The position numbers and the translations under genes are program-made. 64,000 bases of DNA from an uncultured Eubacterium sp. (GTDB lineage: Bacteria > Bacillota > Clostridia > Lachnospirales > Lachnospiraceae): assembly GCA_910583555.1 (NCBI GenBank), contig CAJTXO010000001.1:325370-389369 (forward strand), in the 5' to 3' direction. This document shows, piece after piece, positions 51,576 through 60,532 of the stretch (the first letter of the stretch is position 1; each line of letters opens with the position of its first letter). The notes under the pieces are model-generated. The model had not been told where the DNA came from, ran no database searches, and was given only the letters and a program-made list of their open reading frames with translations.

Positions 51576-52126
51576 CTAGCCTAGTTTTGCCGATGAACCC
51601 GGATCTGCCGACGGGGTGCTGACCGGACCCTCGCTCGCCGACGGAGCAGCTGACGGACTCGGCGACGGACTTACTACTCCTGCCTCCTCCTTGCCGCTGC
51701 TCACCGTTCCTGCCAGACGGATCGTTTCCCCGGTAAGCGCTGTGAGATCCACATTCAATGCCGGGCGAACGCAGACACCAAGGAGTGTTACCTGCATATT
51801 TCTGCTTTCGGTCTGTCCATAATATACCCATCGCCTTGGCTGCCGAAGTACACACTGTCCCATGTGACGTTTTGACCGGACGCCATCCTGTCATTTTTCA
51901 CAATTTTCGGACCAGACACAGCTACGGCCGGACTGACCGCCTTCTTGACCTGTGGGGAAGGGGCGGCGGATTTTGGCGGGTTTGCCGTTTCCGTGCTCGC
52001 CGGGGAAGGATTCTTTCGCCCCCCGCTCTCTGCCTGCGCAGATCCCGCAGCAGTTCCTACCGGAACAATTCCGGCTATAAGGGCGCAAATGAGTATGAGC
52101 GCCCAGCGTTTCCTTGCTTTTCTCAT
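51576..52126 (-). pseudogene. Frameshifted, shortened secreted protein (DUF6273-like ends)
   Basis: The start at ATG 52126 follows GAGGAAC and encodes a signal peptide (WALILICALIAGIVPVGTAAG), a Pro/Ser linker and then MASGQNVTWDSVYFGS, the usual beginning of secreted DUF6273-type domains in Lachnospiraceae. The frame is then lost near 51830 and stops at 51788. Another frame continues with VRPALNVDLTALTGETIRLAGTVSSG, the usual end of such domains, followed by a Ser/Pro-rich tail to 51576. The central part of the domain is missing, so the gene looks deleted and frameshifted. The family link is from memory of typical sequences. Confidence 0.65.
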
Positions 52127-52386
52127 GCTTTTCGTTCCTCCTGTCTTCCAAACTAATATGATGTCAACTAGTGCATTGTAGCACATTTCCCCAGCTGTTT
52201 TTCGATTTGGTGTGAACTGCGCGTATACGGTGCGAATGTCAAATGGACCCCAAGCCTCAAGAAAATGTATATCATTTACCATTCACACCCTATAAGCGCC
52301 ATTCACGCTCTTATAGTGAAAACGCTGGAAAACAATGATATAATGATAAAAATCAAATAATAAAAAGAAAGTGAGGAACAAGTAAG

Positions 52387-52881
52387 ATGAAAAAAACATT
52401 GAAAATTATGATGGTTACAGTCATAATGGTTCTGTGCATGACAGGTTGTGGAAAGGAGCAGGATGAATTTGTAGACTATATGAATGGCACTGCCAAAAAA
52501 GAGATAGCAGAACTGGAATCAAAGGCAAAGGATAGTTATGCAAGCGTGACCGGCGATAACTACAAGGATGACGAGACAATGCTTCAGGAACTCCAGACTA
52601 ACACCGCGGTTTTTGCAAAGCAGACGGTCGACAAAGCTACCGCCCTCGGAGAGACTTTGGAGGGAGAGCAGTTGAAAAAGGCACATGAAATATGCGTTAA
52701 TTCACTCAAAGAATTCCAAAGCGGAGTTGACCAGCTTATTCAGGCACTGGAGAGCGGGAATGCTGAACAGTTGGATCAAATAAATGATGCTTTGGATAAG
52801 GCAAATCAAGAAGGTGCCCGGTATCAGGAAGAATTAAAAAAACTGGCGGAAGAACTTGATGTAGAGATGGAGACAAAGTAG
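52387..52881 (+). CDS. Small lipoprotein with helical domain
   Basis: The 164-residue protein has a lipoprotein signal (MVTVIMVLCMTGCGKE, lipobox MTGC). The mature part is largely helical and acidic, probably coiled coil (ELESKAKDSYASV, EQLDQINDALDKANQEGARYQEELKKLAEEL). No known family is recognised. A TATAAT at 52339-52344 and GAGG before ATG 52387 support expression. Confidence 0.7.
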   Translation: MKKTLKIMMVTVIMVLCMTGCGKEQDEFVDYMNGTAKKEIAELESKAKDSYASVTGDNYKDDETMLQELQTNTAVFAKQTVDKATALGETLEGEQLKKAHEICVNSLKEFQSGVDQLIQALESGNAEQLDQINDALDKANQEGARYQEELKKLAEELDVEMETK

Positions 52882-52901
52882 TAGAAGAAATGGGGATGAA
52901 A

Positions 52902-53150
52902 ATGAAAAAATATCATTTTAAAAAATTAGCGGTTCTGCTATTGGCAGCGCTGCTGCTTTCTGAGCCGGGTATGCCCGTCCCGGGAAAATCACTGTAAAAG
53001 GAAGCAGCATCCGCGCAGTTGGCAAAAAGGCGTTTAAGGGCATCCCGAAAAAGGCAAAGATCAAAGTACCAAAATCCGAAACGCCTATCAAAGACTTTTT
53101 ACAAAGGCCGGTCTAGCGAGAAAAGCCAAACTGAAAATCTTTTCCCTTGT
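52902..53150 (+). pseudogene. Remnant of a secreted BspA/LRR-type protein
   Basis: A signal peptide (MKKYHFKKLAVLLLAALLLS) runs into a stop after about 30 codons. In a second frame the sequence reads KITVKGSSIRAVGKKAFKGI, then KAKIKVPKSE. In a third it ends FTKAGLARKAKLKIFS. These are the typical last repeat and tail of BspA/LRR_5 proteins. At least two frameshifts and loss of the whole middle show it is dead. Confidence 0.7.
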
Positions 53151-53188
53151 TTTTGCCTTCATAAGACCGAAACAGGGGAAAATTTTTT
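53140..53188 (+). terminator. Terminator after the BspA remnant
   Basis: TTTTCCCTTGTTT (53140-53152) pairs with AAACAGGGGAAAA (53170-53182) with one wobble, followed by six T. A second hairpin, ACCGCCC/GGGCGGT, lies at 53237-53265. Confidence 0.75.
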
Positions 53189-53300
53189 CGAAGATACCAG
53201 CCGCCACAAACCATAAAGTCCCTACCGCCCGGTTATACCGCCCTGTCTCTTCGACTTCGGGCGGTTTTACAAATGTAAAAAAACCTACGGCCTCCTTCAC

Positions 53301-53711
53301 TTAAAACCATTTGGAAGGAATCGTGAGAAAATAATCTGTATTTTCTTTGAAACCAATTTTCTCATAAAATCCCTTCGCCTGATCTGTCTGCACTAACCAT
53401 TCGGACCCCTGGCAGGCATCCAGACATCTCTGTACCAGTTCCCTGCCAATCCCTTTCTTTTGAAATTCAGGCAGCACAGCCAGATCTAAAATGACAGAGC
53501 GAAAATGCCGATCGCTCAAAACCCGCACGCACCCTACCAGTTTAGCATTGATCCAGGCAGAAAAAACAAATGTCGAGTCAAGAAAGCCCACGTTAAACCG
53601 TTCGAGCTGCTCCCTTGTCGTTGTCTCCTCTGTGGCCCAACCTACCGCCAAAAACAGTTGGTACAACTGATCACAAGGTAATTCTTTGTTCGTTCTATAT
53701 TCCACATCCAT
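53301..53711 (-). CDS. GNAT family N-acetyltransferase
   Basis: The protein of about 136 residues is a single GNAT domain. LVGCVRVLSDRHFRSVILDLAVLPEFQKKGIGRELVQRCL has the acetyl-CoA-binding Q-x-x-G-x-G/A motif (QKKGIG), and AKGFYEKIGF is the C-terminal motif. The substrate is unknown. ATG 53711 has AAGGAG eight bases upstream; ATG 53717 is too close to the site. Confidence 0.88.
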   Translation of the reverse strand: MDVEYRTNKELPCDQLYQLFLAVGWATEETTTREQLERFNVGFLDSTFVFSAWINAKLVGCVRVLSDRHFRSVILDLAVLPEFQKKGIGRELVQRCLDACQGSEWLVQTDQAKGFYEKIGFKENTDYFLTIPSKWF

Positions 53712-53765
53712 CTCCATGTCTCCTTCCTATTCGTATGCTTCCCGCAAAGTTATTCCTCATCGCGA

Positions 53766-54989
53766 TCACTTCACCGTGATCCGCATAAATTTTTTCTTCC
53801 CCCGCTTCAAAACGATCCCATCCGCTCCGATCTGCTCCTTCGCGATCTGCATTCTGGCGTCATCCACCTTTTCACCATCGATCGACACGCCGCCCTGCTG
53901 CACATTCCGCCTCGCCTCTCCATTTGACGGCGCCAGCCCTGCTTTTACGAGAAGATTGAGGATTCCGATGCTGCCATCCTCGAAATCGGCGTCCTCCAGA
54001 CATACCTCCGGCATCTGCGCGGCACTTCCGCCCGCGAACAGCGCGCGCGCGCCCTCCTGCGCTTTCTCTGCCTCTTCATCGCCGTGAACCATTTTCGTCA
54101 GTTCAAATGCGAGGATTTCCTTCGCCTGATTGAGCTGGCTGCCCTCCCACTGATCCATCTCCTCGATCTGTTCCAGCGGCAAAAACGTCAGCATACGCAG
54201 ACACTTGAGCACGTCGTCATCGGCCACATTCCGCCAGTACTGGTAAAAGTCGAAAGGACTCGTTTTTTCCGGATCGAGCCAGACGGCGCCGGACTGCGTT
54301 TTTCCCATTTTCTTTCCCTCGGAATTCAGCAGAAGATTGATGGTCATCGCGTACGCGTCCTTTCCGAGTTTCCGGCGGATCAGTTCGGTGCCGCCGAGCA
54401 TGTTGCTCCACTGGTCATCACCGCCAAACTGCATATTGCAGCCATATTTTTGGAACAGGGAGTAAAAATCAAAACTCTGCATGATCATGTAATTAAATTC
54501 CAAAAACGTAAGTCCCTTTTCCATACGCTGTTTATAGCATTCGGCCGCCAGCATCCGGTTGACCGAAAAGTGCGGGCCGATCTCCCGCAGGACATCCATG
54601 TAATTCAAGTCCATCAGCCAATCCGCGTTGTTTACCACGATTGCCTTTTCATCCGAAAAATCAATAAAGCGGCTCATCTGCTTTTTGAAACACTCCACAT
54701 TGTGGTCGATCATTTCCTTCGTCATCATCTGACGCATATCCGTCCGACCGGAAGGATCCCCGACCATCGCCGTCCCACCCCCGATCAGGGCAATCGGCTT
54801 ATTACCCGCCATCTGCAGCCGCTTCATCAGGCAGAGCGCCATGAAATGCCCGACATGAAGGCTGTCCGCCGTCGGGTCAAACCCGATGTAAAACACCGCT
54901 TTTCCTTCGTTTACCAGTTCCCTGATTTCCTTTTCATCTGTCACCTGCGCGATCAGTCCGCGGGCAACTAATTCTTCATATACCTTCAC
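53766..54989 (-). CDS. tyrS: Tyrosine--tRNA ligase
   Basis: The protein of about 407 residues is a bacterial TyrRS. GFDPTADSLHVGHFMAL has the HIGH-like motif, FDFYSLFQKYGCNMQFGGDDQW the tyrosine-binding region and EGKKMGKTQSGAVWL the KMSKS-like loop. The C-terminal 80 residues are an S4 RNA-binding domain. GTG 54989 is preferred because GGAGG lies six bases upstream; an ATG at 54995 directly abuts that site. A Tyr T-box leader precedes the gene. Confidence 0.95.
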   Translation of the reverse strand: MKVYEELVARGLIAQVTDEKEIRELVNEGKAVFYIGFDPTADSLHVGHFMALCLMKRLQMAGNKPIALIGGGTAMVGDPSGRTDMRQMMTKEMIDHNVECFKKQMSRFIDFSDEKAIVVNNADWLMDLNYMDVLREIGPHFSVNRMLAAECYKQRMEKGLTFLEFNYMIMQSFDFYSLFQKYGCNMQFGGDDQWSNMLGGTELIRRKLGKDAYAMTINLLLNSEGKKMGKTQSGAVWLDPEKTSPFDFYQYWRNVADDDVLKCLRMLTFLPLEQIEEMDQWEGSQLNQAKEILAFELTKMVHGDEEAEKAQEGARALFAGGSAAQMPEVCLEDADFEDGSIGILNLLVKAGLAPSNGEARRNVQQGGVSIDGEKVDDARMQIAKEQIGADGIVLKRGKKKFMRITVK

Positions 54990-55083
54990 ACTCATCCTCC
55001 ATTCTGCGAACTTTTCCTATCCTTCTGTTAATTTACGTGTGGAATTTGTCCGCTTGCACATGATCTTGTCCTGGGAAGAAAAC

Positions 55084-55384
55084 AAAAAAGTCCTTCTGCA
55101 AATGATCTTCTCTCACTTGCAAAAGGACGAAATCTCTTCGTGTTACCACCTTTTTTCCCCGGCGACTCACATCGATCCGGGCTCAGCAGGATACTACCAT
55201 ATCCCTGTACGATAACGGGTACACCACCGTCCAGTCCTACCAAAACACGGGTCCGTTTTTTCCCTGTTCCTTCAGCTGGATACTCCAAGATGTATTCATG
55301 ACAGGTTTCCCTTGCGCCTCTCAGCAGCCGGCCGCTCTCTGTAAGTTTCCTCTGCCACTACTTCTTCTTTTCTTCGCATTTGAC
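55084..55384 (-). promoter_or_regulatory. T-box leader of tyrS (specifier TAC, Tyr)
   Basis: On the minus strand AAGGTGGTAACACG (55152-55139) is the T-box sequence. The terminator GTCCTTTTGCAA with TTTGCAGAAGGAC (55128-55090) is followed by six T (55089-55084). The specifier loop reads GAATACATC, giving TAC (55294-55292) followed by A, the Tyr codon that matches the downstream gene. Uncharged tRNA-Tyr should prevent termination. Confidence 0.93.
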
Positions 55385-55390
55385 TTTTTC

Positions 55391-55419
55391 ATCATAGCAG
55401 ACCGCTTGTATTTTGTCAA
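55391..55419 (-). promoter_or_regulatory. tyrS promoter
   Basis: TTGACA (55414-55419, minus) and TATGAT (55391-55396) are 17 bases apart. The same promoter is duplicated at 60504-60532. Confidence 0.85.
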
Positions 55420-55557
55420 CAAATATTTTATTCTTAACTGGCGTGCTTTGCCACTATAAAAAGAAGAATCCACAAACTTCAATCATAAGTTCTGCCATCT
55501 TAAATGAATACTTTAAAATTTCCGTCCGGCTTCTTACCGCTTATGAACATTGATAGC
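55391..55557. repeat. 167-bp direct repeat, copy 1
   Basis: This block matches 60504-60670 without gaps, with about six differences. It holds the tyrS promoter at one end and the last codons of the gene at 60647 (AINVHKR and stop) at the other. Here that coding end is cut off from its gene. The two copies are 5113 bp apart. Confidence 0.9.
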
Positions 55558-55607
55558 ATGACAGTGATAATAGCGCTTCTCTACCTTTTGAACTGCTATT
55601 TATGTGT

Positions 55608-55636
55608 TTGACATAGTTTGTTTTAACCGTTATAAT
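55608..55636 (+). promoter_or_regulatory. Promoter of the serine hydrolase gene
   Basis: TTGACA (55608-55613) and TATAAT (55631-55636) are perfect consensus boxes with a 17-base spacer. A leader of about 125 bases with no obvious structure follows. Confidence 0.85.
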
Positions 55637-55770
55637 ATACGGTGTGTAGCGAGAGCAAAGTCATTTACAGTTTGCGATTGAAAGAAAAAATGGGATAGCA
55701 TTCAGACCAATTTCACTTTTCGCAATTTGTCATTTTAGATTTCAAATAAAAGATTAGATACGGAGTAAAA

Positions 55771-56757
55771 ATGATAAATTTATCAGAATTTCACAATTAT
55801 GTTGCAGATAACCAGCCAAACATCTGTCAAGTGATAGTTATTCAAAATGGTAAGACAATTATTAACGATATATGGAATGACTACAAAGCAGATGATACAG
55901 TACATACAATGTCCGTTACGAAAAGCATTGTTTCTTTATTGGTAGGCATTGCCATTGAACAGGGATTGATTGGCAGCGTAGATGATTATGTGTTAGATTA
56001 TTTTCCTGATTACAGAATCAAACGGGGAGAAAAGACAATTCAAAAAGTTAGATTGAAAAATCTTCTGACAATGACTGCACCCTATAAGTATAAATCAGAG
56101 CCTTGGTCAAAAATATGTGTGCAGGAAGATTGGAGCATTGCCGCTTTGGATTTTTTGGGCGGCAGGCGTGGTATGACAGGAGATTTTCAATACACTACAT
56201 TGGGCATTCATATTCTCACAGGTATTATTGCAACGGTAAGCAAAATGACAACAGTAGATTTTGCAAATAAGTATCTGTTTGAGCCGTTGACGATTGCGCC
56301 ACGAAAAATATATGTTGCACCCGATGCTGAAGCGCACAAGGCTTTTACCGTAGGAAAGACCCCCAAAGGAAATATCTGGTTTTCAGATGATAAGGGCGTT
56401 GGGGCTGCTGGGTATGGTCTTTGTTTGTCTGCTGATGAAATGTCAAAGATAGGATTGCTCTGTCTGAAAAAGGGCGTTTTTAACAATAGGCGTATTGTTT
56501 CCGAAAAATGGATAGAAGACAGTACCGCTGTCAGGCTGCATTGCGGCGAAAAATTTCGTAATATGAAGTATGGCTATTTGTGGTGGATTATTGATGAGAA
56601 TGAGGGAAGCTATGCGGCTATCGGCAATAGCGGAAATGTTATTTATGTCAATCCCGAAAAGGAATTGGTAGTAGCTGTTTCTGGCTATTTCAAACCGACA
56701 GTGTTTGACCGAGTTGATTTTATCAAAGAACAAATAGAGGGAAAAATAGAAGTATAG
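55771..56757 (+). CDS. Serine hydrolase of the beta-lactamase/class C PBP-like family
   Basis: The 328-residue protein has the serine beta-lactamase-related fold. Ser-x-x-Lys is SVTK in MSVTKSIVSLLVGIAIEQGLI, the Tyr motif is probably in FQYTTLGIHILTGII, and the third motif is near AAIGNSGNVIYVNPEKELV (the usual H-x-G is replaced). No signal peptide is seen, so it may be cytoplasmic. Relatives include esterases and peptidases; a true beta-lactamase is not indicated. Codons are visibly AT-richer than in neighbouring genes, which suggests transfer. It lies inside the 5.1-kb segment bounded by direct repeats and has its own promoter. Confidence 0.85.
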   Translation: MINLSEFHNYVADNQPNICQVIVIQNGKTIINDIWNDYKADDTVHTMSVTKSIVSLLVGIAIEQGLIGSVDDYVLDYFPDYRIKRGEKTIQKVRLKNLLTMTAPYKYKSEPWSKICVQEDWSIAALDFLGGRRGMTGDFQYTTLGIHILTGIIATVSKMTTVDFANKYLFEPLTIAPRKIYVAPDAEAHKAFTVGKTPKGNIWFSDDKGVGAAGYGLCLSADEMSKIGLLCLKKGVFNNRRIVSEKWIEDSTAVRLHCGEKFRNMKYGYLWWIIDENEGSYAAIGNSGNVIYVNPEKELVVAVSGYFKPTVFDRVDFIKEQIEGKIEV

Positions 56758-56811
56758 ATACAATTTATCACGAACTTAATAAAAGCATTGAACTGTTGAG
56801 AAATCTCATCT

Positions 56812-59800
56812 TTATTCCACCTTTACCTTTACTTTTTTCGAGAAACCGTTCCGGGCAATACAGTATACCGTACAGCTACCTCGTTTTCTTCCTGTGATAA
56901 CTCCCTCTTTTGATACGCTTGCAACAGACGAATCCAGGGAAACATATCGTATCTTTTTGCCCGTTTTTTTCATCTTTCTACCTGTCACTTTTACAAGAAG
57001 CCGGACTTTCTTACCCTGTTTTACTTTCACAAGTGGCCGCTTTACCCGTATCTTCAGAGGATTCCCATATTTCCCGCCTTTTGTCATGCTATAAACAGGC
57101 AGTGACCGGGACAGGATCACACGTTTTCCATTTATGTTTTTATAAGCTGTTACATAATATTTATACTGTCTTCCCTTTATTAATTTTTTATGCTTCCATC
57201 TAGATGACTTCTTGCTGACTGTCCGGAGACGTTTAAACGTTCCCTTATCTGTTGCCCCATATATTTCATATCCATCTGCTGATTTCACCGGATTCCAACG
57301 GATCGTCTGCGATTTTTTGGCAGAAGACACCCTGCAGAGAAGCAATTGGGGGACCGTTTTTATATCGCCGGTCGCCGGAGCATCTTCCTTGTCCGATCCA
57401 TTATCCGGTGTTGGGTCTGCTGTAGGCTCCGGCTCTGTCGTCGGCTCTGCTGTCGGTACTGGCTCTGGTGTCGGCTCTGCTGTCGGTACTGGCTCTAGCG
57501 TCGGCTCTGCTGTCGGTACTAGCTCCGGTGTCGGCTCTGGCGGATTCTCTCCAGCACCATAAATGGATTCCTTAAAGTCCTTTGTCTGATATAAATATGC
57601 TTTAAATATCTCCTGTTTCAGACGCTCAACTTCTGTCGCCTGTGCACGGATATTATTATGACCATCCGGCAGGGCATTAACATTTACCAGATCAGTCTCC
57701 ACAGCTTCTTTCATCATCTGGCGCAGTTTTTCGAAATTCCCAATCGAGACGGACTGGTTTTTCCACATGATCGTGACAGGCTTTAATTCATCCACTCTGT
57801 CAATCCTTCTCTGGAACATCGCTTTCTTAAAATCAGCCATCGTCCTATAGGCGCCGTTAAATATTTTCTCCAGAATATATTGGTCGGAAAGGATCGTCTG
57901 CTCCGATTTGGCAGATTGTTTATACTGGTTGGATATATAAGGAACCATACCATTGTAATATCCATATTCAGCAAGCAGTTCAAATGCCTGCCGGCGGATC
58001 ATGATATCTCCGCTGACACCGTATTCATTTTGCACCCCGGCATAGTTGGCGCTGAAAAGCGGTACAACATAATAACCGTTTCTCGCCATCGTCCCTGTTG
58101 TCTTCGTTCCATTTACCTCATAACGGGATACGAGGATACTTTCACGGATCAGATCATCCAGGGTATTCAGCTTGTCTGCTTCATCCAGGGTCAGTTCCCG
58201 TACCGAATCCAGATTATGCCTGGAACCTTCTTCTCCCTGATTGTATCTTGTATCCGGATCCTCGGGCTGCTCGAGTTTATGAAACCATTTCTTCTTCTCT
58301 TCCGCGCTTTTCGAAACCATAATATCCGCTTCTGCGTAATCCAGTGTATAAATAACATCCAGAATACCTCTCATATAGTTCTTCAGATCTGTTTCATCCT
58401 CAAACCGCTCAGGCAGACCGTTATGATAGCGGTCACTGACTGTCAGGCGGTCATAGATCAGATTGAGATTAAAAACAGGAGGATCATTCAGCTCATATGG
58501 TTCAAACATTCCTCTCGTATAGACTTCTGACATCATACCGTCCCGTGAACCATACCCGTTCAGCAGCAACTCGGAAACAAGCAGATGCGTCAGTTCATGG
58601 GCATACGTTGCCAGTCCCCGCTCTGTCAGTGCCTTTGAAGCGTAGTAACGGATTCCTGTACCTTCTGCCACACCATCGGCAAACATATAGGTACCATACA
58701 GATTCAGCGGAGCAAAAAATTCCCTGACGCCCAGTGCGGCATCCGGTCCAAATTTATCCGACCATTGAATTGTCGTATCGGGATCGATCCGCAGACTGTC
58801 TAACACAACGCGGCTGGATGAGAGCAGTCCCCTCTTTTCCGGTTTTGCCACCCGGTACCAGAGATTGATAAAGGAACTCTGCTGTTTTGCAGTCTGTTCC
58901 ATCTGCTGCCGGAACGTTTCACGCAGTTCCGCATAACGTACCGGATCCGTTTTCTTTAAATTTCTGTCAATATAACAATCCACGATTCCATATGTGATCG
59001 TTGCAGAGTTCGCGATCACATAAACGCTATCTTCTGACACAGTAAGAAGAGGCAGAATATAAGCACGAAAAATCGAATCCCCGTACAGTCTTTTATATAA
59101 ATTGGTATGACTGCTGTCCCAGTCAGAGGATCGGTCCAGTATATACGCACGGCTCTCCTGCTGGAACCACTCGTTCATCGATGTATCCGGTATCCATTTC
59201 TGCCTGTTCTCTTCCAAAAAAGCATCCAGCGTCATAGAGGTAGTAACATAGGAAAACAGTTTCCCCGAGCCAAAAACATTGACATTATTTGAAATTTTTA
59301 ACGTATCGCCCCCGGCGCCTCCGATCGTGATCAGCCAGTCCAGAACATCATAGGAAACACCGTATGGTTCTTGCCCATAAAAAAGAACGTCCCTGATATT
59401 ATGTTCTCCCATATCAAAATCATACAATCTCTCAATATAGGTAAGTCCCAACAGCAGCTTTTCCTTATTCTGATTTATCTTTTCAATAAAGAAAGCTGCT
59501 CCCTTGCCTTCTGCACCAGCGGTACTGTCGACCACTCTCTGGATGATCTCCCCGATTTCCGCCTGCACTTTTGCAAATGCGTCTTCAAAAGACATCACCT
59601 TTACATTGTCCTGATTCAGTTCGCTGATCACCTGTTCATCACTGATCTCCGCCGGACTCTTTCCCTCCCTCCTGGCAATCTCCGTCTTTTTATTTAATTT
59701 ATCTGCCATCGAATACCGGGAAGGTGCCAGCAGCTGCGCTATCGTCGCATTATTTCCGTAGTCGATCATCTGCAGGGCTGCTGTCGTATTCTGGCTCACC

Positions 59801-59892
59801 GTCCCGCCACAGCTCACTGCAGAAGTAGTAACCGATGGAGCAAGAAATATCATCATAATACATATCACAACCGCCATTCTGATATGATTCAT
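56812..59892 (-). CDS. ZmpA/B/C-like (M26) secreted zinc metalloprotease with Fn3 and Big2 domains
   Basis: The protein of about 1026 residues has a signal peptide (MAVVICIMMIFLAPSVTTSA). Its central 600 residues match the catalytic half of streptococcal Zmp/IgA1-type proteases. HELTH at about 432-436 and Glu456 (MMSEVYTRGMF) supply the zinc ligands and base. YMRGILDVIYTLDYAEADIMV and RRQAFELLAEYGYYNGMVPYISNQYKQ are strong family segments. After a VPTAEPTPEP-type linker come an Fn3-like domain and a Big2-like domain (KIRYVSLDSSVASVSKEGVITG). No LPxTG motif or G5 domain is present, unlike many Zmp proteins. ATG 59892 has AGGAG eight bases upstream. Targets may be host mucins or immunoglobulins, which is inference. 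Confidence 0.88.
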   Translation of the reverse strand: MNHIRMAVVICIMMIFLAPSVTTSAVSCGGTVSQNTTAALQMIDYGNNATIAQLLAPSRYSMADKLNKKTEIARREGKSPAEISDEQVISELNQDNVKVMSFEDAFAKVQAEIGEIIQRVVDSTAGAEGKGAAFFIEKINQNKEKLLLGLTYIERLYDFDMGEHNIRDVLFYGQEPYGVSYDVLDWLITIGGAGGDTLKISNNVNVFGSGKLFSYVTTSMTLDAFLEENRQKWIPDTSMNEWFQQESRAYILDRSSDWDSSHTNLYKRLYGDSIFRAYILPLLTVSEDSVYVIANSATITYGIVDCYIDRNLKKTDPVRYAELRETFRQQMEQTAKQQSSFINLWYRVAKPEKRGLLSSSRVVLDSLRIDPDTTIQWSDKFGPDAALGVREFFAPLNLYGTYMFADGVAEGTGIRYYASKALTERGLATYAHELTHLLVSELLLNGYGSRDGMMSEVYTRGMFEPYELNDPPVFNLNLIYDRLTVSDRYHNGLPERFEDETDLKNYMRGILDVIYTLDYAEADIMVSKSAEEKKKWFHKLEQPEDPDTRYNQGEEGSRHNLDSVRELTLDEADKLNTLDDLIRESILVSRYEVNGTKTTGTMARNGYYVVPLFSANYAGVQNEYGVSGDIMIRRQAFELLAEYGYYNGMVPYISNQYKQSAKSEQTILSDQYILEKIFNGAYRTMADFKKAMFQRRIDRVDELKPVTIMWKNQSVSIGNFEKLRQMMKEAVETDLVNVNALPDGHNNIRAQATEVERLKQEIFKAYLYQTKDFKESIYGAGENPPEPTPELVPTAEPTLEPVPTAEPTPEPVPTAEPTTEPEPTADPTPDNGSDKEDAPATGDIKTVPQLLLCRVSSAKKSQTIRWNPVKSADGYEIYGATDKGTFKRLRTVSKKSSRWKHKKLIKGRQYKYYVTAYKNINGKRVILSRSLPVYSMTKGGKYGNPLKIRVKRPLVKVKQGKKVRLLVKVTGRKMKKTGKKIRYVSLDSSVASVSKEGVITGRKRGSCTVYCIARNGFSKKVKVKVE

Positions 59893-59925
59893 CCGCCATA
59901 CTCCTCTCACTGGTTTTTTATCTTC

Positions 59926-59954
59926 ATTATAAAATCCGAAAGGTGCACTGTCAA
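59926..59954 (-). promoter_or_regulatory. Promoter of the Zmp-like gene
   Basis: On the minus strand TTGACA (59949-59954) and TATAAT (59926-59931) are perfect consensus boxes with a 17-base spacer, about 35 bases before the start codon. Confidence 0.85.
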
Positions 59955-59983
59955 ATCATATTTCACAAATAGATATTGCTATT

Positions 59984-60503
59984 TTACCCACTTAAAACCC
60001 GAAACCGAAAAATATAAAAAGGAAAAAGAGGCAAAAACCGTACTGATTCCTTTCCGTGCCGACCGGCAGTTTGACTACGGGGTTCAGAAATTTTACCGGG
60101 ACGGCTACCTGTTCCCGCAGTCCGTCTATTACGGGATGCAGATGCAAAAAATCTGCAGGAAGCTGAAAGCAAAATATAAATTCAAATATGACATCAATGC
60201 CATCCTGTCGGATCTGGTTTATGCAAGAATACTGGAACCTGCAAGCAGGCGTTCGTCTTATAAGACCGCAATCCCTGAAACCTCTGGTGTCACATACTCC
60301 CCCAAATATTCACGGTACCAGAAAGCCATCCGGGAAAAACAGGTGGAACGTGCTGAAAAAATGCTTGCGTCCGGGAACACAAAAAAGACCCGGAAGAACC
60401 CGAATGAAAATACTATACCTTAAAACAGAATACAAAACCGCTGTAACACCCATAAATACTGGCCTACAGCGGTTTTTGTACTTAACAAACTGTCAAAGAT
60501 GGG
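59984..60503 (+). mobile_element. Remnant of an IS1634-like insertion sequence
   Basis: An open frame ending at 60423 holds pieces of an IS1634/IS4-type transposase. A mid part (FDYGVQKFYRDG, KYKFKYDINAILSDLVYARILEPASRRSS) is joined directly to the C-terminal YSPKYSRYQKAIREKQVERAEKML and KKTRKNPNE. Hundreds of residues with the catalytic DDE core are missing. The right end, ACTGTCAAAGATGGG (60489-60503), looks like the terminal repeat of these elements and abuts the second 167-bp repeat exactly. The left end is lost. It is inactive. Confidence 0.75.
60434..60477. terminator. Bidirectional terminator in the IS remnant
   Basis: AAAACCGCTGTA (60434-60445) and TACAGCGGTTTT (60465-60476) are perfect 12-base arms, with T or A on both sides. 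It should stop readthrough in either direction, including transcripts from the duplicated tyrS promoter. Confidence 0.75.
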
Positions 60504-60532
60504 ATCATAGCAGACCGCTTGTATTTTGTCAA
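60504..60532 (-). promoter_or_regulatory. Orphan copy of the tyrS promoter
   Basis: TTGACA (60527-60532, minus) and TATGAT (60504-60509) are identical to those of tyrS. The T-box leader that should follow is replaced by the IS end starting at 60503. It would transcribe into the IS remnant and towards the Zmp gene but meets the terminator at 60434-60477. Confidence 0.75.

Noticed and set aside
53265..53280. TTTTACAAATGTAAAA, a perfect TACA-NN-TGTA match resembling the BlaI operators
   Set aside because: It lies between convergent gene ends with no promoter nearby, so a regulatory role is unlikely; the AT-rich motif can occur by chance.
54084..54971. Long open frame of 295 codons on the plus strand opposite tyrS
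   Set aside because: tyrS is unmistakable on the minus strand and the antisense product has no family features.
59884..59983. Left terminal repeat of the IS1634-like element
   Set aside because: A TTTGACAGT-like string occurs at 59947-59955 but in the wrong orientation; it is better explained as the -35 box of the Zmp promoter.
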